A stretch of 64,000 nucleotides of DNA from an uncultured Candidatus Melainabacteria bacterium (lineage in GTDB: Bacteria > Cyanobacteriota > Vampirovibrionia > Gastranaerophilales > Gastranaerophilaceae): the NCBI GenBank assembly GCA_934728585.1, contig CAKVDZ010000003.1, forward strand, positions 124,001-188,000, given 5' to 3'. A program made the translations under genes and the position numbers. The notes under the pieces were generated by a model that did not search any database, had not been told where the DNA came from, and was given only the letters and a program-made list of their open reading frames with translations. Of this stretch, positions 26,028 through 35,168 are shown in pieces; within the stretch, counting starts at the first letter, position 1; each line of letters starts with the position of its first letter.

Positions 26028-26375
26028 ATGGATAATTCAATAAATACAGTAACGGCAAACGTACTAAACAATCAAGGTTTAATCAACAACGAACAATATA
26101 CTTTAAATAATATCAAAGGCGCAGGTAATCAAAAAGCTCAGTTAAAAAAAGTCGGAGAAGAATTTGAAACACTGTTTTTAACAAAGATGATGCAAACAAT
26201 GGACAAAACCGTAGACCGAGAAGGTGGCTTGCTTGGAGAGGAATCAAAATACGTAGACACATTTAAAAATCACGTCTACCAAGAAGTAGGCAGACAAATG
26301 GCTAAGAGTCCGCACACATCAATCGGCATCGCAAGCCAAATCTACAAACAAATGGAAAGATACGTACAAGATTAA
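26028..26375 (+). CDS. flgJ: FlgJ-type rod-binding protein, muramidase domain absent
   Basis: 115 residues from the ATG at 26028 (AAGGTGGG just before); a GTG at 26019 is less likely because it falls inside the ribosome site. The FEtLFLTKMMQTMDKT and YVDTFKNHVYQEVGRQMA segments are typical of the N-terminal rod-binding half of FlgJ. The C-terminal glucosaminidase domain of enterobacterial FlgJ is missing; the transglycosylase at the operon start probably supplies it. It acts in the periplasm as a rod cap. Confidence 0.85.
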   Translation: MDNSINTVTANVLNNQGLINNEQYTLNNIKGAGNQKAQLKKVGEEFETLFLTKMMQTMDKTVDREGGLLGEESKYVDTFKNHVYQEVGRQMAKSPHTSIGIASQIYKQMERYVQD

Positions 26376-26394
26376 TTAGAAAAGGGATAAAGAT

Positions 26395-26679
26395 ATGTCA
26401 TTAAACGGAATTTCAACAGGAGCATCAAATTCAATACAAGCATTTACAGCATCAAACGCACTAAAAGCAGCACAAAATGCATTAAAAAACGATAACACAG
26501 TTAAAGACAATACACCGAGCGGTGTTGATTTAAAAGACAACAATATTATTTTAAAAGACCAAAATTTAGCAGAAATCAGAGATTTTGCAAAAATTGCAGG
26601 TGAAGATAACCTAACAGATGAAGATATCAAATATGGTTTAACATACGGTAGAAGCGTTATTGCAGACTACGTGATTTAA
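26395..26679 (+). CDS. flgM: FlgM-like anti-sigma-28 factor
   Basis: 94 residues, low complexity and Ser/Asn/Lys-rich at the N-terminus, with a C-terminal helical part (AEIRDFAKIAGEDNLTDE and YGRSVIADYVI) that corresponds to the sigma-28-binding half of FlgM. Sequence match alone is weak, but the position directly before flgN, flgK and flgL is the usual one. It would hold sigma-28 inactive until the hook is complete and FlgM is exported. A sigma-28-type promoter exists in this window at 30828-30855. Confidence 0.75.
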   Translation: MSLNGISTGASNSIQAFTASNALKAAQNALKNDNTVKDNTPSGVDLKDNNIILKDQNLAEIRDFAKIAGEDNLTDEDIKYGLTYGRSVIADYVI

Positions 26680-26695
26680 TAAACAAGAGGAAATA

Positions 26696-27196
26696 ATGGA
26701 AGAAAAAGTTTTCAGAAATATATCAAATATGTTAGAAGAAACAATAGAAGCATACGAAGAATTGCTTAATTTGTACAAAGAAAAAAAACAAGCACTTCTA
26801 AAACCAGACAGAGAAATGCTTCGATTTGTAGATGAAAAAATTCTAGCACACGTTAACACTATCAAAAACGTTAACAAAAAACGCGAAGATTATTGTACAG
26901 AAAATGATATCGCTCCTGCAAAAATTAACAATTTAATTGACGTTGCAAGCAAAGAATATCCCGAATTTGCAGACATTTATCAAAACCAAAAAGTTAAGAT
27001 AAATGAAGTTGCAAAAGAATTGGCGTTAGTAGAAAAGACAAATGTGGAACTAATAAAGCATGGATTAATTATGTCTGATAAATTATTGGATATTATTATC
27101 AGTGCCGCACAACCGCAAACGGAGAATTACGATATGTACGGCAAAAATACGGATACAAGTGAGCTAAGCATAAGTTCCATAGTGGAAGACGCTTAA
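26696..27196 (+). CDS. flgN: FlgN-like export chaperone for FlgK and FlgL
   Basis: 166 residues, almost all helical, with the FlgN-type opening where the ETIEAYEELLNLYKEKKQAL helix is followed by long amphipathic helices and a flexible Ser-rich tail. It probably binds the C-termini of the hook-associated proteins encoded next. Position directly before flgK supports the call. Confidence 0.8.
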   Translation: MEEKVFRNISNMLEETIEAYEELLNLYKEKKQALLKPDREMLRFVDEKILAHVNTIKNVNKKREDYCTENDIAPAKINNLIDVASKEYPEFADIYQNQKVKINEVAKELALVEKTNVELIKHGLIMSDKLLDIIISAAQPQTENYDMYGKNTDTSELSISSIVEDA

Positions 27197-27209
27197 AAAG
27201 GAGTTTAAG

Positions 27210-28724
27210 ATGACCATTAACAAAGCTATGAATATTGCCTTAACGGGCTTAAACGCAAACCAAGCTGCATTAAATGTAGTTTCTCACAATATTGCGAATA
27301 TGAATACTGAGGGCTATCGTCGTCAGACCGTTCATTTTGCAGAAATGCGTACACCAATTTATGACAACAGCGTAAGAGGTCAAATTGCTTCTCTTGCTGG
27401 TGTTAAAATTGATGGCATTACAACAGCTTCAAGTGATTACTTGAACAATTATTATAGAGTACAAAACTCAATTTATGAGGGCTTACAAGCTGGAGCAGAT
27501 GCGCTTGGCGGAATTGCAAACTTATTAGATGAATTAAAGGATTCTGCTCTTGGCGATTCATTAGAAGAATTTTTCAACGCAGCAAATGCCCTAAACCAAA
27601 ATCCAACAGATTACAGTTTGAGAATTAACTTTGTAGAAAGAGCTAAAGCAGTTGCAAACAAATTCAATGCAACAAGCAAAAATCTTTCAAATTACAAAGA
27701 GAACTTGTTTGGACCAGCAAATACAACAGGTGAAGCCGCAGAAGTTTCACAGGTTGGAACAGATGTTAAACAGTTAAAAGACAGTTTACAAAGTTTAGCA
27801 GACCTAAACCGTCAAATCAATATGAATCCTAACGACACTAGCTTGCAATCACAACGTGATCAAATTTTAGCTAATATCTCTGGATTTGCAAACATTACAA
27901 CAACATTAAATTCAAACGGCACAGCTAACGTAAAACTTGGCAATTATGACCTTGTAAAAGGTAGCGAAGTTGTTGGCAAACTAACTTACAGCGTAAATAC
28001 AGACGGAAGTCCAAAGATAAATTATTATAACGAGGAAACAAAAAATCCGTCTGAAGATATTACAAAGACATTTACTGGTGGTTCAATCGGCGGTGTAATC
28101 GCAAACTTAGAATACATAAACAACGCAAGTGGAAAATTTGATAATCTAAAAAATGTATTCGTAAAATACATGAATGACCTACAAACAGGTGACCCAGATG
28201 GCACAGGCAAATCTCCTTGCTGGTATGACAGAGATAACCCTGCTGGAGGAATTTTAGCAGAAAATCCACCAAAACTATTTGAAGTAGACGCTAAAGGTAA
28301 CGTAAGCGTAAATAAAGAAGTTTATGATAATCCAGATAAAGTTGCAGCAGCAAGAGTTGATACGACAGTAGCAGACTGGGAGAAATCAGTAGGTAACGGC
28401 GACAACGCTTTAGCCTTTTTCAACACAAAAACTAAACCATTCTACGGCGATCCTCCTGATGGACTTAAAGGACTTTCAATCCAAGATTACATAATCTCGA
28501 TTGGAACAGAGGCAGCACTAAAAGCACAAGATTTACAAAATCAAGCAGATGCACAAGGTAACGTTGTAGATAACATCAGCAACCAAATTCTTTCAGAAAC
28601 TGGGGTAAACCTTGACGAAGAATTATCAAATATGATTATTTATCAACAGGCATACAACGCAAGCGCAAGAGTATTTTCGGCTTGTGTCGAAATATACGAT
28701 ACGTTAGTTAATTTAGGTAAATAA
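27210..28724 (+). CDS. flgK: Flagellar hook-associated protein FlgK (HAP1)
   Basis: 504 residues. The N-terminal D0/D1 part has the SHNIANMNTEGYRRQ signature, followed by the LDELKDSALGDSLEEFFNAANAL segment typical of FlgK. The C-terminal part holds the LSNMIIYQQAYNASARVF and ETLVNLGK-like ending used for export and polymer contacts. The middle is variable, as expected for a surface-exposed domain. FlgK joins hook and filament. AAAAAGGAG precedes the ATG. Confidence 0.94.
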   Translation: MTINKAMNIALTGLNANQAALNVVSHNIANMNTEGYRRQTVHFAEMRTPIYDNSVRGQIASLAGVKIDGITTASSDYLNNYYRVQNSIYEGLQAGADALGGIANLLDELKDSALGDSLEEFFNAANALNQNPTDYSLRINFVERAKAVANKFNATSKNLSNYKENLFGPANTTGEAAEVSQVGTDVKQLKDSLQSLADLNRQINMNPNDTSLQSQRDQILANISGFANITTTLNSNGTANVKLGNYDLVKGSEVVGKLTYSVNTDGSPKINYYNEETKNPSEDITKTFTGGSIGGVIANLEYINNASGKFDNLKNVFVKYMNDLQTGDPDGTGKSPCWYDRDNPAGGILAENPPKLFEVDAKGNVSVNKEVYDNPDKVAAARVDTTVADWEKSVGNGDNALAFFNTKTKPFYGDPPDGLKGLSIQDYIISIGTEAALKAQDLQNQADAQGNVVDNISNQILSETGVNLDEELSNMIIYQQAYNASARVFSACVEIYDTLVNLGK

Positions 28725-28780
28725 CCTAAGACAAGCAAACAAAAGGATTTGTAAGCATTAACAAACAACGAGGATTAATT

Positions 28781-29722
28781 ATGGCTATAGGACGAGTTTC
28801 AACATATCAATTAAATAAATCTTTTACGGGTCAAATTGGCAACACTCAAGCCAAATTTAACAAGCTTTCTCAACAAATTCAATCAGGCAAGAGAGTTTCT
28901 TCAATCACTGATGATGCTGTTGCAGCAAGAGGCATTATCAAGGCTAATTCTCAACTTGGCGACATAGAAACGTATGTTGCAAACTTGAAACAAGCCGATA
29001 ATGAGTTAACTCAAACAGATAGCACTCTAAAAAGTGTTTCTGACAAACTTCAAGAAGCATACGATTTAGCTATGACAGTTGCAAACGGAACTAATGGTGA
29101 AGAACAATTAGAAGCTTACCGTCAACAATTAGATTCAATTATTGAAAGTGTTACAGCACTTGCAAATACAAAATATGGCGACCAATATTTGTTCTCTGGA
29201 ACAAGAACAACAACTCCAGCATATACAAAAACTGATGATGGATTAACTTGGAACGGCAACGATGAAGCTAGATATGCACTTATTGGTCAAGACCAAAAAG
29301 AACAAATCAACTTTAGTGGCTATGATATTTTTGGAGATGCTCAAGTCCAAACTGACCCAGCAACTGGCGAAAAAACAGTAACTGGCGACGGCGCATTTAA
29401 AGCTTTATACGAACTAAAAATCGCTTTAGAAAGTGATGACGTTGATACGGAAAAAGCTCGCGAAACACTAACAGGACTTAACGAAGGTATTGAATATGTA
29501 ACAGGCTCAAGAACAAAAGCTGGTGCTTTAGGTAGTCAATTTGACGACTTACAAACAACATACACAAACGACACCTTGAATATCAAACAACTACGTTCAA
29601 ACCTAGAAGATGTTGACTTGCCGAGTGCAATTTCTGACTGGTATTCATCATACCAAGCACTTCAAGCAAGTTATCAAATGTTCTCACAAACTATGAACGT
29701 TAGCTTGCTAAATTACATTTAA
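28781..29722 (+). CDS. flgL: Flagellar hook-associated protein FlgL (HAP3)
   Basis: 313 residues of the flagellin-like FlgL family. The N-terminus has LSQQIQSGKRVSSITDDAV, the standard D0/D1 start, a middle GDQYLFSGTRTTTPAY block, and a C-terminal QALQASYQMFSQTMNVSLLNYI helix. FlgL sits between FlgK and the flagellin filament. It is the last gene of the operon and is followed by a terminator. Confidence 0.93.
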   Translation: MAIGRVSTYQLNKSFTGQIGNTQAKFNKLSQQIQSGKRVSSITDDAVAARGIIKANSQLGDIETYVANLKQADNELTQTDSTLKSVSDKLQEAYDLAMTVANGTNGEEQLEAYRQQLDSIIESVTALANTKYGDQYLFSGTRTTTPAYTKTDDGLTWNGNDEARYALIGQDQKEQINFSGYDIFGDAQVQTDPATGEKTVTGDGAFKALYELKIALESDDVDTEKARETLTGLNEGIEYVTGSRTKAGALGSQFDDLQTTYTNDTLNIKQLRSNLEDVDLPSAISDWYSSYQALQASYQMFSQTMNVSLLNYI

Positions 29723-29768
29723 CAATTTTAAAACAAAACTTACCATTCATTTAATAAATTTATATCTA

Positions 29769-29791
29769 GGACATCAATCGATGTCCTTTTT
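29769..29791 (+). terminator. Terminator of the flagellar operon
   Basis: GGACATC (29769-29775) pairs with GATGTCC (29780-29786), then five T. Confidence 0.85.
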
Positions 29792-29801
29792 ATTTTCTAA
29801 C

Positions 29802-29833
29802 TAAAAACTCCCTCATTTCTGAGAGAGTTTTTA
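29802..29833 (-). terminator. Terminator of the convergent unknown gene
   Basis: On the minus strand AAAAACTCTCTCAG pairs, with one mismatch, to TGAGGGAGTTTTT, ending in T. It is 7 bases after the stop of the 314-residue gene. Confidence 0.7.
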
Positions 29834-29839
29834 ACTTTA

Positions 29840-30784
29840 TTAACCGAATGTATTGAATGTTTTTTCAACGTTTTTATCAATAACTGAAGAAATTGATTCC
29901 ATTTCTGTAGAAATTGCATTTTGTTCAGTATCTAATTGTTTCAATCTTAATTCTAATTTTTTATCTTGAGCTTGGATAACTGAAGTTTGAGCGTTGATTT
30001 CTTCCATTTGTTGTTGGTATAAGTAGTTTTTGTAAGTATATTCATTGTATGCATCATTGTATGCGTCATTATCTGTAACTTGGCTTGTTTTGATTGCAAT
30101 TGAATCTAAGTTTAAAGCTTTACCATCTTGTTTACCACCGCTTAAAGCTGCAATTCTGTTGTTTGCATCTCTTGTGATAGAAACTTCTGTCCAAACACCT
30201 GAGTTGTAAGTTGTTTTGTCAGCTTGTCTATAGTAGTCAACAGGAGCATCAACACCTTTTTCATCTACTTCAGATTTTAAGAAATATGTATATTGATGAG
30301 ATGAACCATTTTGTTTGTCTGTATAATAGATATCTTCTGCTGTTAAGGCTTGATTACCAGTAGCAGCTTTCATTTCTTCTAAAATATTATTTGCTATATT
30401 ACCTACTTGAGTTTCGCCTTGTACTAATTTAAGACCATTAAAAGTATAATCATTACCAACTTTATTAAGGTTTGTAGTACCAATTTTTTGAGCAACATAT
30501 TCTTCTGCTGAATAAGTCCAAGAAATTGTAGCGTTTGAATCTTTACCAGTTACTTGGTTGAATGTATAAGTGTTACCAGCGTATGTGCAAGTGTAAACAG
30601 TTGTTTTGTAGCTTTCAGTTGATGGAGGAGTTGGAACTGATAAAGTTAACATGCTGTTATAGTAGCTAGCTGATTGATTAGCCAATGTTGTTCTTTGTTG
30701 GTTAATTTGTTGACCTTCATATTCAATGTTAGTCTTTCTAGCTGTTAAGTTTAAAAATCTTGCTTGTGATGCTGCTAAACCCAT
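29840..30784 (-). CDS. Unrecognised protein with coiled-coil ends and a sigma-28-like promoter
   Basis: 314 residues. The N-terminus (1-50) is helical and polar (ASQARFLNLTARK, EGQQINQQRTTLANQ). The middle (about 55-215) is Thr/Tyr/Asn-rich and predicted to be beta. The last ~70 residues form a long Gln/Glu-rich coiled coil ending NVEKTFNTFG. Helical ends around a variable middle is the layout of flagellar axial proteins, but no D0 signature is seen. There is no signal peptide. It is convergent to the flagellar operon and has a strong match to a sigma-28 promoter. I recall related proteins in Gastranaerophilales genomes, without known function. Confidence 0.75.
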   Translation of the reverse strand: MGLAASQARFLNLTARKTNIEYEGQQINQQRTTLANQSASYYNSMLTLSVPTPPSTESYKTTVYTCTYAGNTYTFNQVTGKDSNATISWTYSAEEYVAQKIGTTNLNKVGNDYTFNGLKLVQGETQVGNIANNILEEMKAATGNQALTAEDIYYTDKQNGSSHQYTYFLKSEVDEKGVDAPVDYYRQADKTTYNSGVWTEVSITRDANNRIAALSGGKQDGKALNLDSIAIKTSQVTDNDAYNDAYNEYTYKNYLYQQQMEEINAQTSVIQAQDKKLELRLKQLDTEQNAISTEMESISSVIDKNVEKTFNTFG

Positions 30785-30827
30785 AACGATACACTTTCTT
30801 GATTAACTTATTTCCCTTACAAGTTTA

Positions 30828-30855
30828 ATATCGGTGTAAACACATGTATTCTTTA
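30828..30855 (-). promoter_or_regulatory. Sigma-28 (FliA)-like promoter
   Basis: Minus strand TAAAGAAT (30848-30855), 12-base spacer, ACCGATAT (30828-30835). Six of eight bases match in each half of the classical TAAAGTTT / GCCGATAA consensus; the spacer is one base longer than the usual 11. The unknown gene starts about 44 bases downstream. Confidence 0.6.
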
Positions 30856-30931
30856 GGGTTTTGGCATGTTTTGTTACATAAGTTTACATTTTTTGTAGTA
30901 AAATTATCTTATACAAAATAAGGATAATATC

Positions 30932-31636
30932 ATGAGTGGAAAACAACCAGAATATCAAACATACAAACGTTATAAAAAACAAAAAGATGTAACTGCACAA
31001 AATATTTTAACAGTATTTACAACTACATTTTTAATTATGCTTGTATTTTTTATAGGTGCAGCAAGACATATGACTCCATCTGTTGATGTTGCAATTGGCG
31101 AAGATAGCGCGACAGACGCAAAAGAAACAGGTTTGGGCGTTAAGGGTTTCATTGATAACAGACTTAAAGCAATTCAGTCAGAAGATTCTGATTCTATAAT
31201 TAAAAAAATTGAAGAAAAAAAACAATCTAAATTTGAAGAAGATGACGAAGATGAATATTTTTCAAAAGATTTAGAAGAAAAAGTTAAAATTCCAGTAAAA
31301 AAGGTTAAACAAGAAGTTGCAAAATTACAAAATGAAACAACAACAGAAATACCTCCAAAACCTATTGTTCAACCTCAAAAACCAACCGAAGCACCCATCG
31401 CAACTCCAGCAGTAACAAATATTAAGGTTGTTGTAGGCAGTTATTCTTCAATTGACCAAGCAAAAGTTGCCCAATCTATTTTACAAGAGGCAGGTTTAGG
31501 TGTAACTCCATTTGTTAAAAATATTCAAGGTTCATATACTTTACAAGTTGGCTCATTCTCATCTGAACAAAAAGCTCAATCTTTAGCAAATGAATTATTG
31601 AAAAATAATTTTCCAGCAAGAATTATTAGGAATTAA
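30932..31636 (+). CDS. Membrane-anchored SPOR-domain protein
   Basis: 234 residues: a short basic cytoplasmic N-terminus, one membrane helix (about 25-46), a charged Lys/Glu linker with a Pro-rich segment, and a C-terminal SPOR domain (about 155-234; VVVGSYSSIDQAKVAQSIL and YTLQVGSFSSEQKAQSLANEL). SPOR domains bind denuded glycan strands at the division septum, so a cell-division role is likely. The ATG follows AAGGATAA. It lies directly before the PfkB gene, 16 bases apart. Confidence 0.86.
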   Translation: MSGKQPEYQTYKRYKKQKDVTAQNILTVFTTTFLIMLVFFIGAARHMTPSVDVAIGEDSATDAKETGLGVKGFIDNRLKAIQSEDSDSIIKKIEEKKQSKFEEDDEDEYFSKDLEEKVKIPVKKVKQEVAKLQNETTTEIPPKPIVQPQKPTEAPIATPAVTNIKVVVGSYSSIDQAKVAQSILQEAGLGVTPFVKNIQGSYTLQVGSFSSEQKAQSLANELLKNNFPARIIRN

Positions 31637-31652
31637 GATTTAAGGAGAAAAA

Positions 31653-32702
31653 ATGTTTAATATCGTAACCATTGGTAGCGCAACCATTGACGTTTTTGTA
31701 AAATGTGATGACGCTAATATTGTTTCTGTGCAATCAACCGACAAAAAATCAGAATTTATGAGTTACAAATACGGTTCAAAAATCGATATCACAGATTTTG
31801 ATACAAAAGTTGGCGGAGGCGGAGTTAATACAGCCGTAAACTTTGCAAACCTTGGCTACAATACAGCTGCAATTTTTAAATGTGGTGAAGACTTTTATGC
31901 ACACGGCATTATGAACTATCTAAAAGACAAAAATTTAGATTTATCACATATTATTCAAACTCGCAAGACTTCAACTGGTTTTTCTGTAATTCTTGTAAGT
32001 TTCCAAGGAGATAGAACAGTTTTAGCCCACCGCGGTGGTAATGGTGAAATCAAAAAAGATGATATAGATTGGGACGCAATAAAAAAAGCAAAATTCTTAT
32101 ATTTAGCACCATTAAACGGGAAATCTACAAAGATTTTAGAACCGATTGTGGAATTTGCACATCAAAACGACGTAAAAATTTGCGTAAATGCTGGTTCATC
32201 AAGTCTTAAAAAAGGATTTGATTACATGAAACGAATCCTAGAAGATGCTCATATTGTAGTTATGAACAAGGAAGAAGCTCAAATGTGTACTGGCATTGTT
32301 GTTAGACCTAATACAGCAGAAGAAGATTTTTCAAAAGAAAAAATTCACCCCGACGTTGTTAAAATGTTGAAAAAATTAAAGGTTAAAGACTACCAATTAG
32401 TAGTAATTACAGACGGGGGAAAAGGTGCTTATGCTTACGCAAACGACAAAATTTATATAGCACCAATATTTCCAAGCAAAGTTGTTTCAACACTTGGTGC
32501 AGGTGATGCATTTGCATCAACACTTTGTGCAACATTACATGCCAGAAACACTGATATCTGCAAGGCTTTAACTTACGCTTCAGTAAATTCTAGCTCTGTT
32601 GTTTCAAACTTTGGTGCTTCAGAAGGACTTTTAACTTTCGAAGAAATCGAAGAAAAATTAAAAGAACAACCAGATTATAAATGCGAAGTAATCGAATTAT
32701 AA
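31653..32702 (+). CDS. PfkB family carbohydrate/nucleoside kinase
   Basis: 349 residues of the ribokinase family. GGGGVNTAVNFANLGY lies near residue 50 and the catalytic GAGDAFAS with its Asp base near residue 285. An insertion around residues 220-235 (EEDFSKEKIHPDVV) is unusual. It phosphorylates a sugar or nucleoside with ATP; the substrate cannot be assigned. AAGGAG precedes the ATG. A strong terminator follows. Confidence 0.88.
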   Translation: MFNIVTIGSATIDVFVKCDDANIVSVQSTDKKSEFMSYKYGSKIDITDFDTKVGGGGVNTAVNFANLGYNTAAIFKCGEDFYAHGIMNYLKDKNLDLSHIIQTRKTSTGFSVILVSFQGDRTVLAHRGGNGEIKKDDIDWDAIKKAKFLYLAPLNGKSTKILEPIVEFAHQNDVKICVNAGSSSLKKGFDYMKRILEDAHIVVMNKEEAQMCTGIVVRPNTAEEDFSKEKIHPDVVKMLKKLKVKDYQLVVITDGGKGAYAYANDKIYIAPIFPSKVVSTLGAGDAFASTLCATLHARNTDICKALTYASVNSSSVVSNFGASEGLLTFEEIEEKLKEQPDYKCEVIEL

Positions 32703-32721
32703 TTTATAATAAGAACAAAAA

Positions 32722-32755
32722 AGTCGGTCGGTGAAATTCACCGACCGACTTTTTA
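32722..32755. terminator. Bidirectional terminator between the PfkB and GGDEF genes
   Basis: A near-perfect palindrome (AGTCGGTCGGTGAA, 32722-32735, with 32737-32750) flanked by A- and T-runs. Confidence 0.93.
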
Positions 32756-32770
32756 TATTTTTTCAAAATC

Positions 32771-33652
32771 CTAGAATTCTAAGTTAATTTGAGAGAATTG
32801 AACGATTTTATTTTTACCACGTTTTTTAGCATTGTATAAAGCGTGTTCAGCGTATCTGATAACTGTGTTTGCATCTTCTTCAACATTTTTCAAACAAGGA
32901 TAAGTTGAAATACCACCTGAAACTGTAATTGGGTGTCTTTCTTCTTCTCCTGCTGGAATAAATTCCATTTTTTCGATATCACGTCTAAAACGTTCTGCGA
33001 ACAAGAATGCATTATCTTCTGATGTATTTGGAAGAATTACAATAAATTCTTCATCACCATAACGAGTCAAAACGTCTTCTTTTCTTATCATATTTTTTAA
33101 TTTATCTGACAAATTTCTTAAAAGAACGTCACCCCATTCATAACCATACATATCGTTAACAACCTTGAAAAAGTCGATATCAAACAATAAGCATGACAAT
33201 GGAGTTTTGTAACGTCTTGCACGAGAAATTTCAGCATCTAAACGTTCTTGCAAATATTTTCTGTTATGAAGTCCTGTCAATTCATCTGTTGTTGAAACTT
33301 CATTAATTTTGTCATGATATTCTTTAATTTTTAATAAAGATTTAATTCTAACAACTAAAATATCTTTGTTAATTGGTTTTTGAATATAGTCATAGCTCAT
33401 AGCTCTGATAGTAACATCATTGATTACGTCACCAACAAACAATACAGGAACTTTAAATTTTGTTGTCATTAAAATATCTTTTAGATTTGGAACATCTTCA
33501 ATAATTAATAAAGAAGGGTTCAAAAGTTCATATTCTTTCAAATCGTCTGACAATTCTACTCTAATATCAACTTCTTCGATATTATCTAAATGTTCAAGTG
33601 TATCCTTGATATCAGATTGTTTTTTAGTTGTATAGATAATTACGTTTCTCAT
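32771..33652 (-). CDS. Degenerate receiver domain plus degenerate GGDEF domain protein
   Basis: 293 residues. Residues 1-115 have the shape of a response-regulator receiver, with a KP at the end of strand 5, but the acidic pair at the N-terminus is absent and the phosphoacceptor Asp is replaced by Glu in LLIIEDVPN. Residues 125-290 are a GGDEF domain (DELTGLHNRKYL, LLFDIDFFKVVND). The active-site motif reads RYGDEEF instead of RYGG(D/E)EF, so the second Gly is Asp. The RxxD inhibitory site is present as RKED. It may bind c-di-GMP without making it. It is a single leftward gene. Confidence 0.88.
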   Translation of the reverse strand: MRNVIIYTTKKQSDIKDTLEHLDNIEEVDIRVELSDDLKEYELLNPSLLIIEDVPNLKDILMTTKFKVPVLFVGDVINDVTIRAMSYDYIQKPINKDILVVRIKSLLKIKEYHDKINEVSTTDELTGLHNRKYLQERLDAEISRARRYKTPLSCLLFDIDFFKVVNDMYGYEWGDVLLRNLSDKLKNMIRKEDVLTRYGDEEFIVILPNTSEDNAFLFAERFRRDIEKMEFIPAGEEERHPITVSGGISTYPCLKNVEEDANTVIRYAEHALYNAKKRGKNKIVQFSQINLEF

Positions 33653-33715
33653 AGTATCTCCTAATACCTAATCTTTATGATAATTATAACAAAGTGATTA
33701 TAAAAAAGCAATAAC

Positions 33716-34327
33716 CTATTTTGAAAGAACAAATATCGCATCTTCTGCAAATAAAGAACTTATATTTCTTACAAAAATACCTCTTTTTTGTTTGCCGTTT
33801 GTAAAATACATAGCTTTTAGAATTTTTATATCATTTTTTTGTGCATATTCAAAAAAATCATTTATTGTAAGTAAATGAATATTTGGTGTATCGTACCATT
33901 CAAAAGGAAGTCTTTTTGATTTTGGCATTTTACCTTTGAATAGCAAGTATAATCTAACTTTCCAATATGCAAAATTTGGAACACTTACAACAACTTTTTC
34001 ACCAACTCTTAGCATTTCCTTTATAACAAAATCAGGCTTTTCTGTTGATTGTAATGTGCTATTTAGAATTACATAGTCGTATTCCTTGTCGCTAAATTGC
34101 ATCAATCCATCGTCAATATCACCTTGAATTGCACTCACACCTTTTTGAATACATTCAATTACACAATTTTGATCAATTTCTATGCCTTTTCCTGATACAT
34201 TTTTTGTATCTTTTAGCATTTTTAGTAAAGTACCATCACCACAACCTAAGTCTAACACTTTAGAATCTTCATCAACGAGATTAACAATCGTTGAATAGTT
34301 CACATGAAGTGCTAAATTATTTTCCAT
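33716..34327 (-). CDS. metW: MetW-like methyltransferase
   Basis: 203 residues of the MetW family, with SAM-binding VLDLGCGDGTLLKML near residue 22, DYVILNSTLQ in motif IV and the typical VKEMLRVGEKVVVSVPNFAYWKVR segment. MetW accompanies MetX in homoserine O-acylation for methionine synthesis, though no metX is in this window. Its 5' end overlaps the yihY-like gene by 11 bases. Confidence 0.88.
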   Translation of the reverse strand: MENNLALHVNYSTIVNLVDEDSKVLDLGCGDGTLLKMLKDTKNVSGKGIEIDQNCVIECIQKGVSAIQGDIDDGLMQFSDKEYDYVILNSTLQSTEKPDFVIKEMLRVGEKVVVSVPNFAYWKVRLYLLFKGKMPKSKRLPFEWYDTPNIHLLTINDFFEYAQKNDIKILKAMYFTNGKQKRGIFVRNISSLFAEDAIFVLSK

Positions 34328-35168
34328 TGGAAATCTCCAAACGGTTGTATACTTGAGAATTTATTTCAGCACCAACCAAAATCAACAATGATGTATAATA
34401 TAGCCATACCATAAGTACTGCGAACGCCCCAATTGTACCGTATACAAAGTTATAAGTATGCAAATTGTTTACGTAAATTGAAAACCCCCAAGAACCTAAC
34501 AACCAAGAAACGCAGAAGAAAAATGTTCCTGGAACAGTACTTCTTAATTTTAACATTTCTGGGCCTTTCAAATCTGGTAACAAGTAATATTGCAAAAATG
34601 CCATTATATACAATGCTAAAAAAGCAATAGGCCAACGCAAGAACAACCACATTGACGCAACATCTTCGCCTAAATTCAAATATGCAACACAGAAATTTAA
34701 GAATACTTTACCAAAAATGATTAAGTTGATTGTTATAAATAAAACTGCAGTATTTACACAAACCATCAAAAACGCCATTACACGAGTATAAACAAAAGAA
34801 CGAGTTTCATTAATTTTGTACGCTCTGTTTAAGCCTTTAGAAATAATCGCCAGCATATTTGTTGTCAAAAACAATGTAATTACAAACCCTAAAGCTGCCC
34901 AGTAACCTCCTTTTGTGTAAAAAATAACCTCTTTTAAAACAGTTTGAATTAGCTCCATAGAATCACCAGGCATAATTGAAGACATAAATACGAAAATTGG
35001 TCTTAAAAACTCATGTTTTCCAGCCCAACCAAAAACACCTGTCAAGAAAAGCATTAGAGGAAAAATTCCAAGACAACACATATAGCTCATTTCTGAAGCC
35101 ATACCAAAAAAGTCATTTCCGACCACTGATTTTATAAGTCTTTTTAAGTAAACTATTGCCTTTTTCAT
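34317..35168 (-). CDS. YihY/BrkB family membrane protein
   Basis: 283 residues with about six membrane helices, the typical YihY layout: a first helix FGMASEMSYMCCLGIFPLMLF, several central helices and an ending VWLYYTSLLILVGAEINSQVY. It was once called ribonuclease BN, which is an error for this family; its function is not settled. The stop lies in the metW start; its own start overlaps the end of the nrnA-like gene, so the three genes are probably one transcript. Confidence 0.85.
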   Translation of the reverse strand: MKKAIVYLKRLIKSVVGNDFFGMASEMSYMCCLGIFPLMLFLTGVFGWAGKHEFLRPIFVFMSSIMPGDSMELIQTVLKEVIFYTKGGYWAALGFVITLFLTTNMLAIISKGLNRAYKINETRSFVYTRVMAFLMVCVNTAVLFITINLIIFGKVFLNFCVAYLNLGEDVASMWLFLRWPIAFLALYIMAFLQYYLLPDLKGPEMLKLRSTVPGTFFFCVSWLLGSWGFSIYVNNLHTYNFVYGTIGAFAVLMVWLYYTSLLILVGAEINSQVYNRLEISNGK

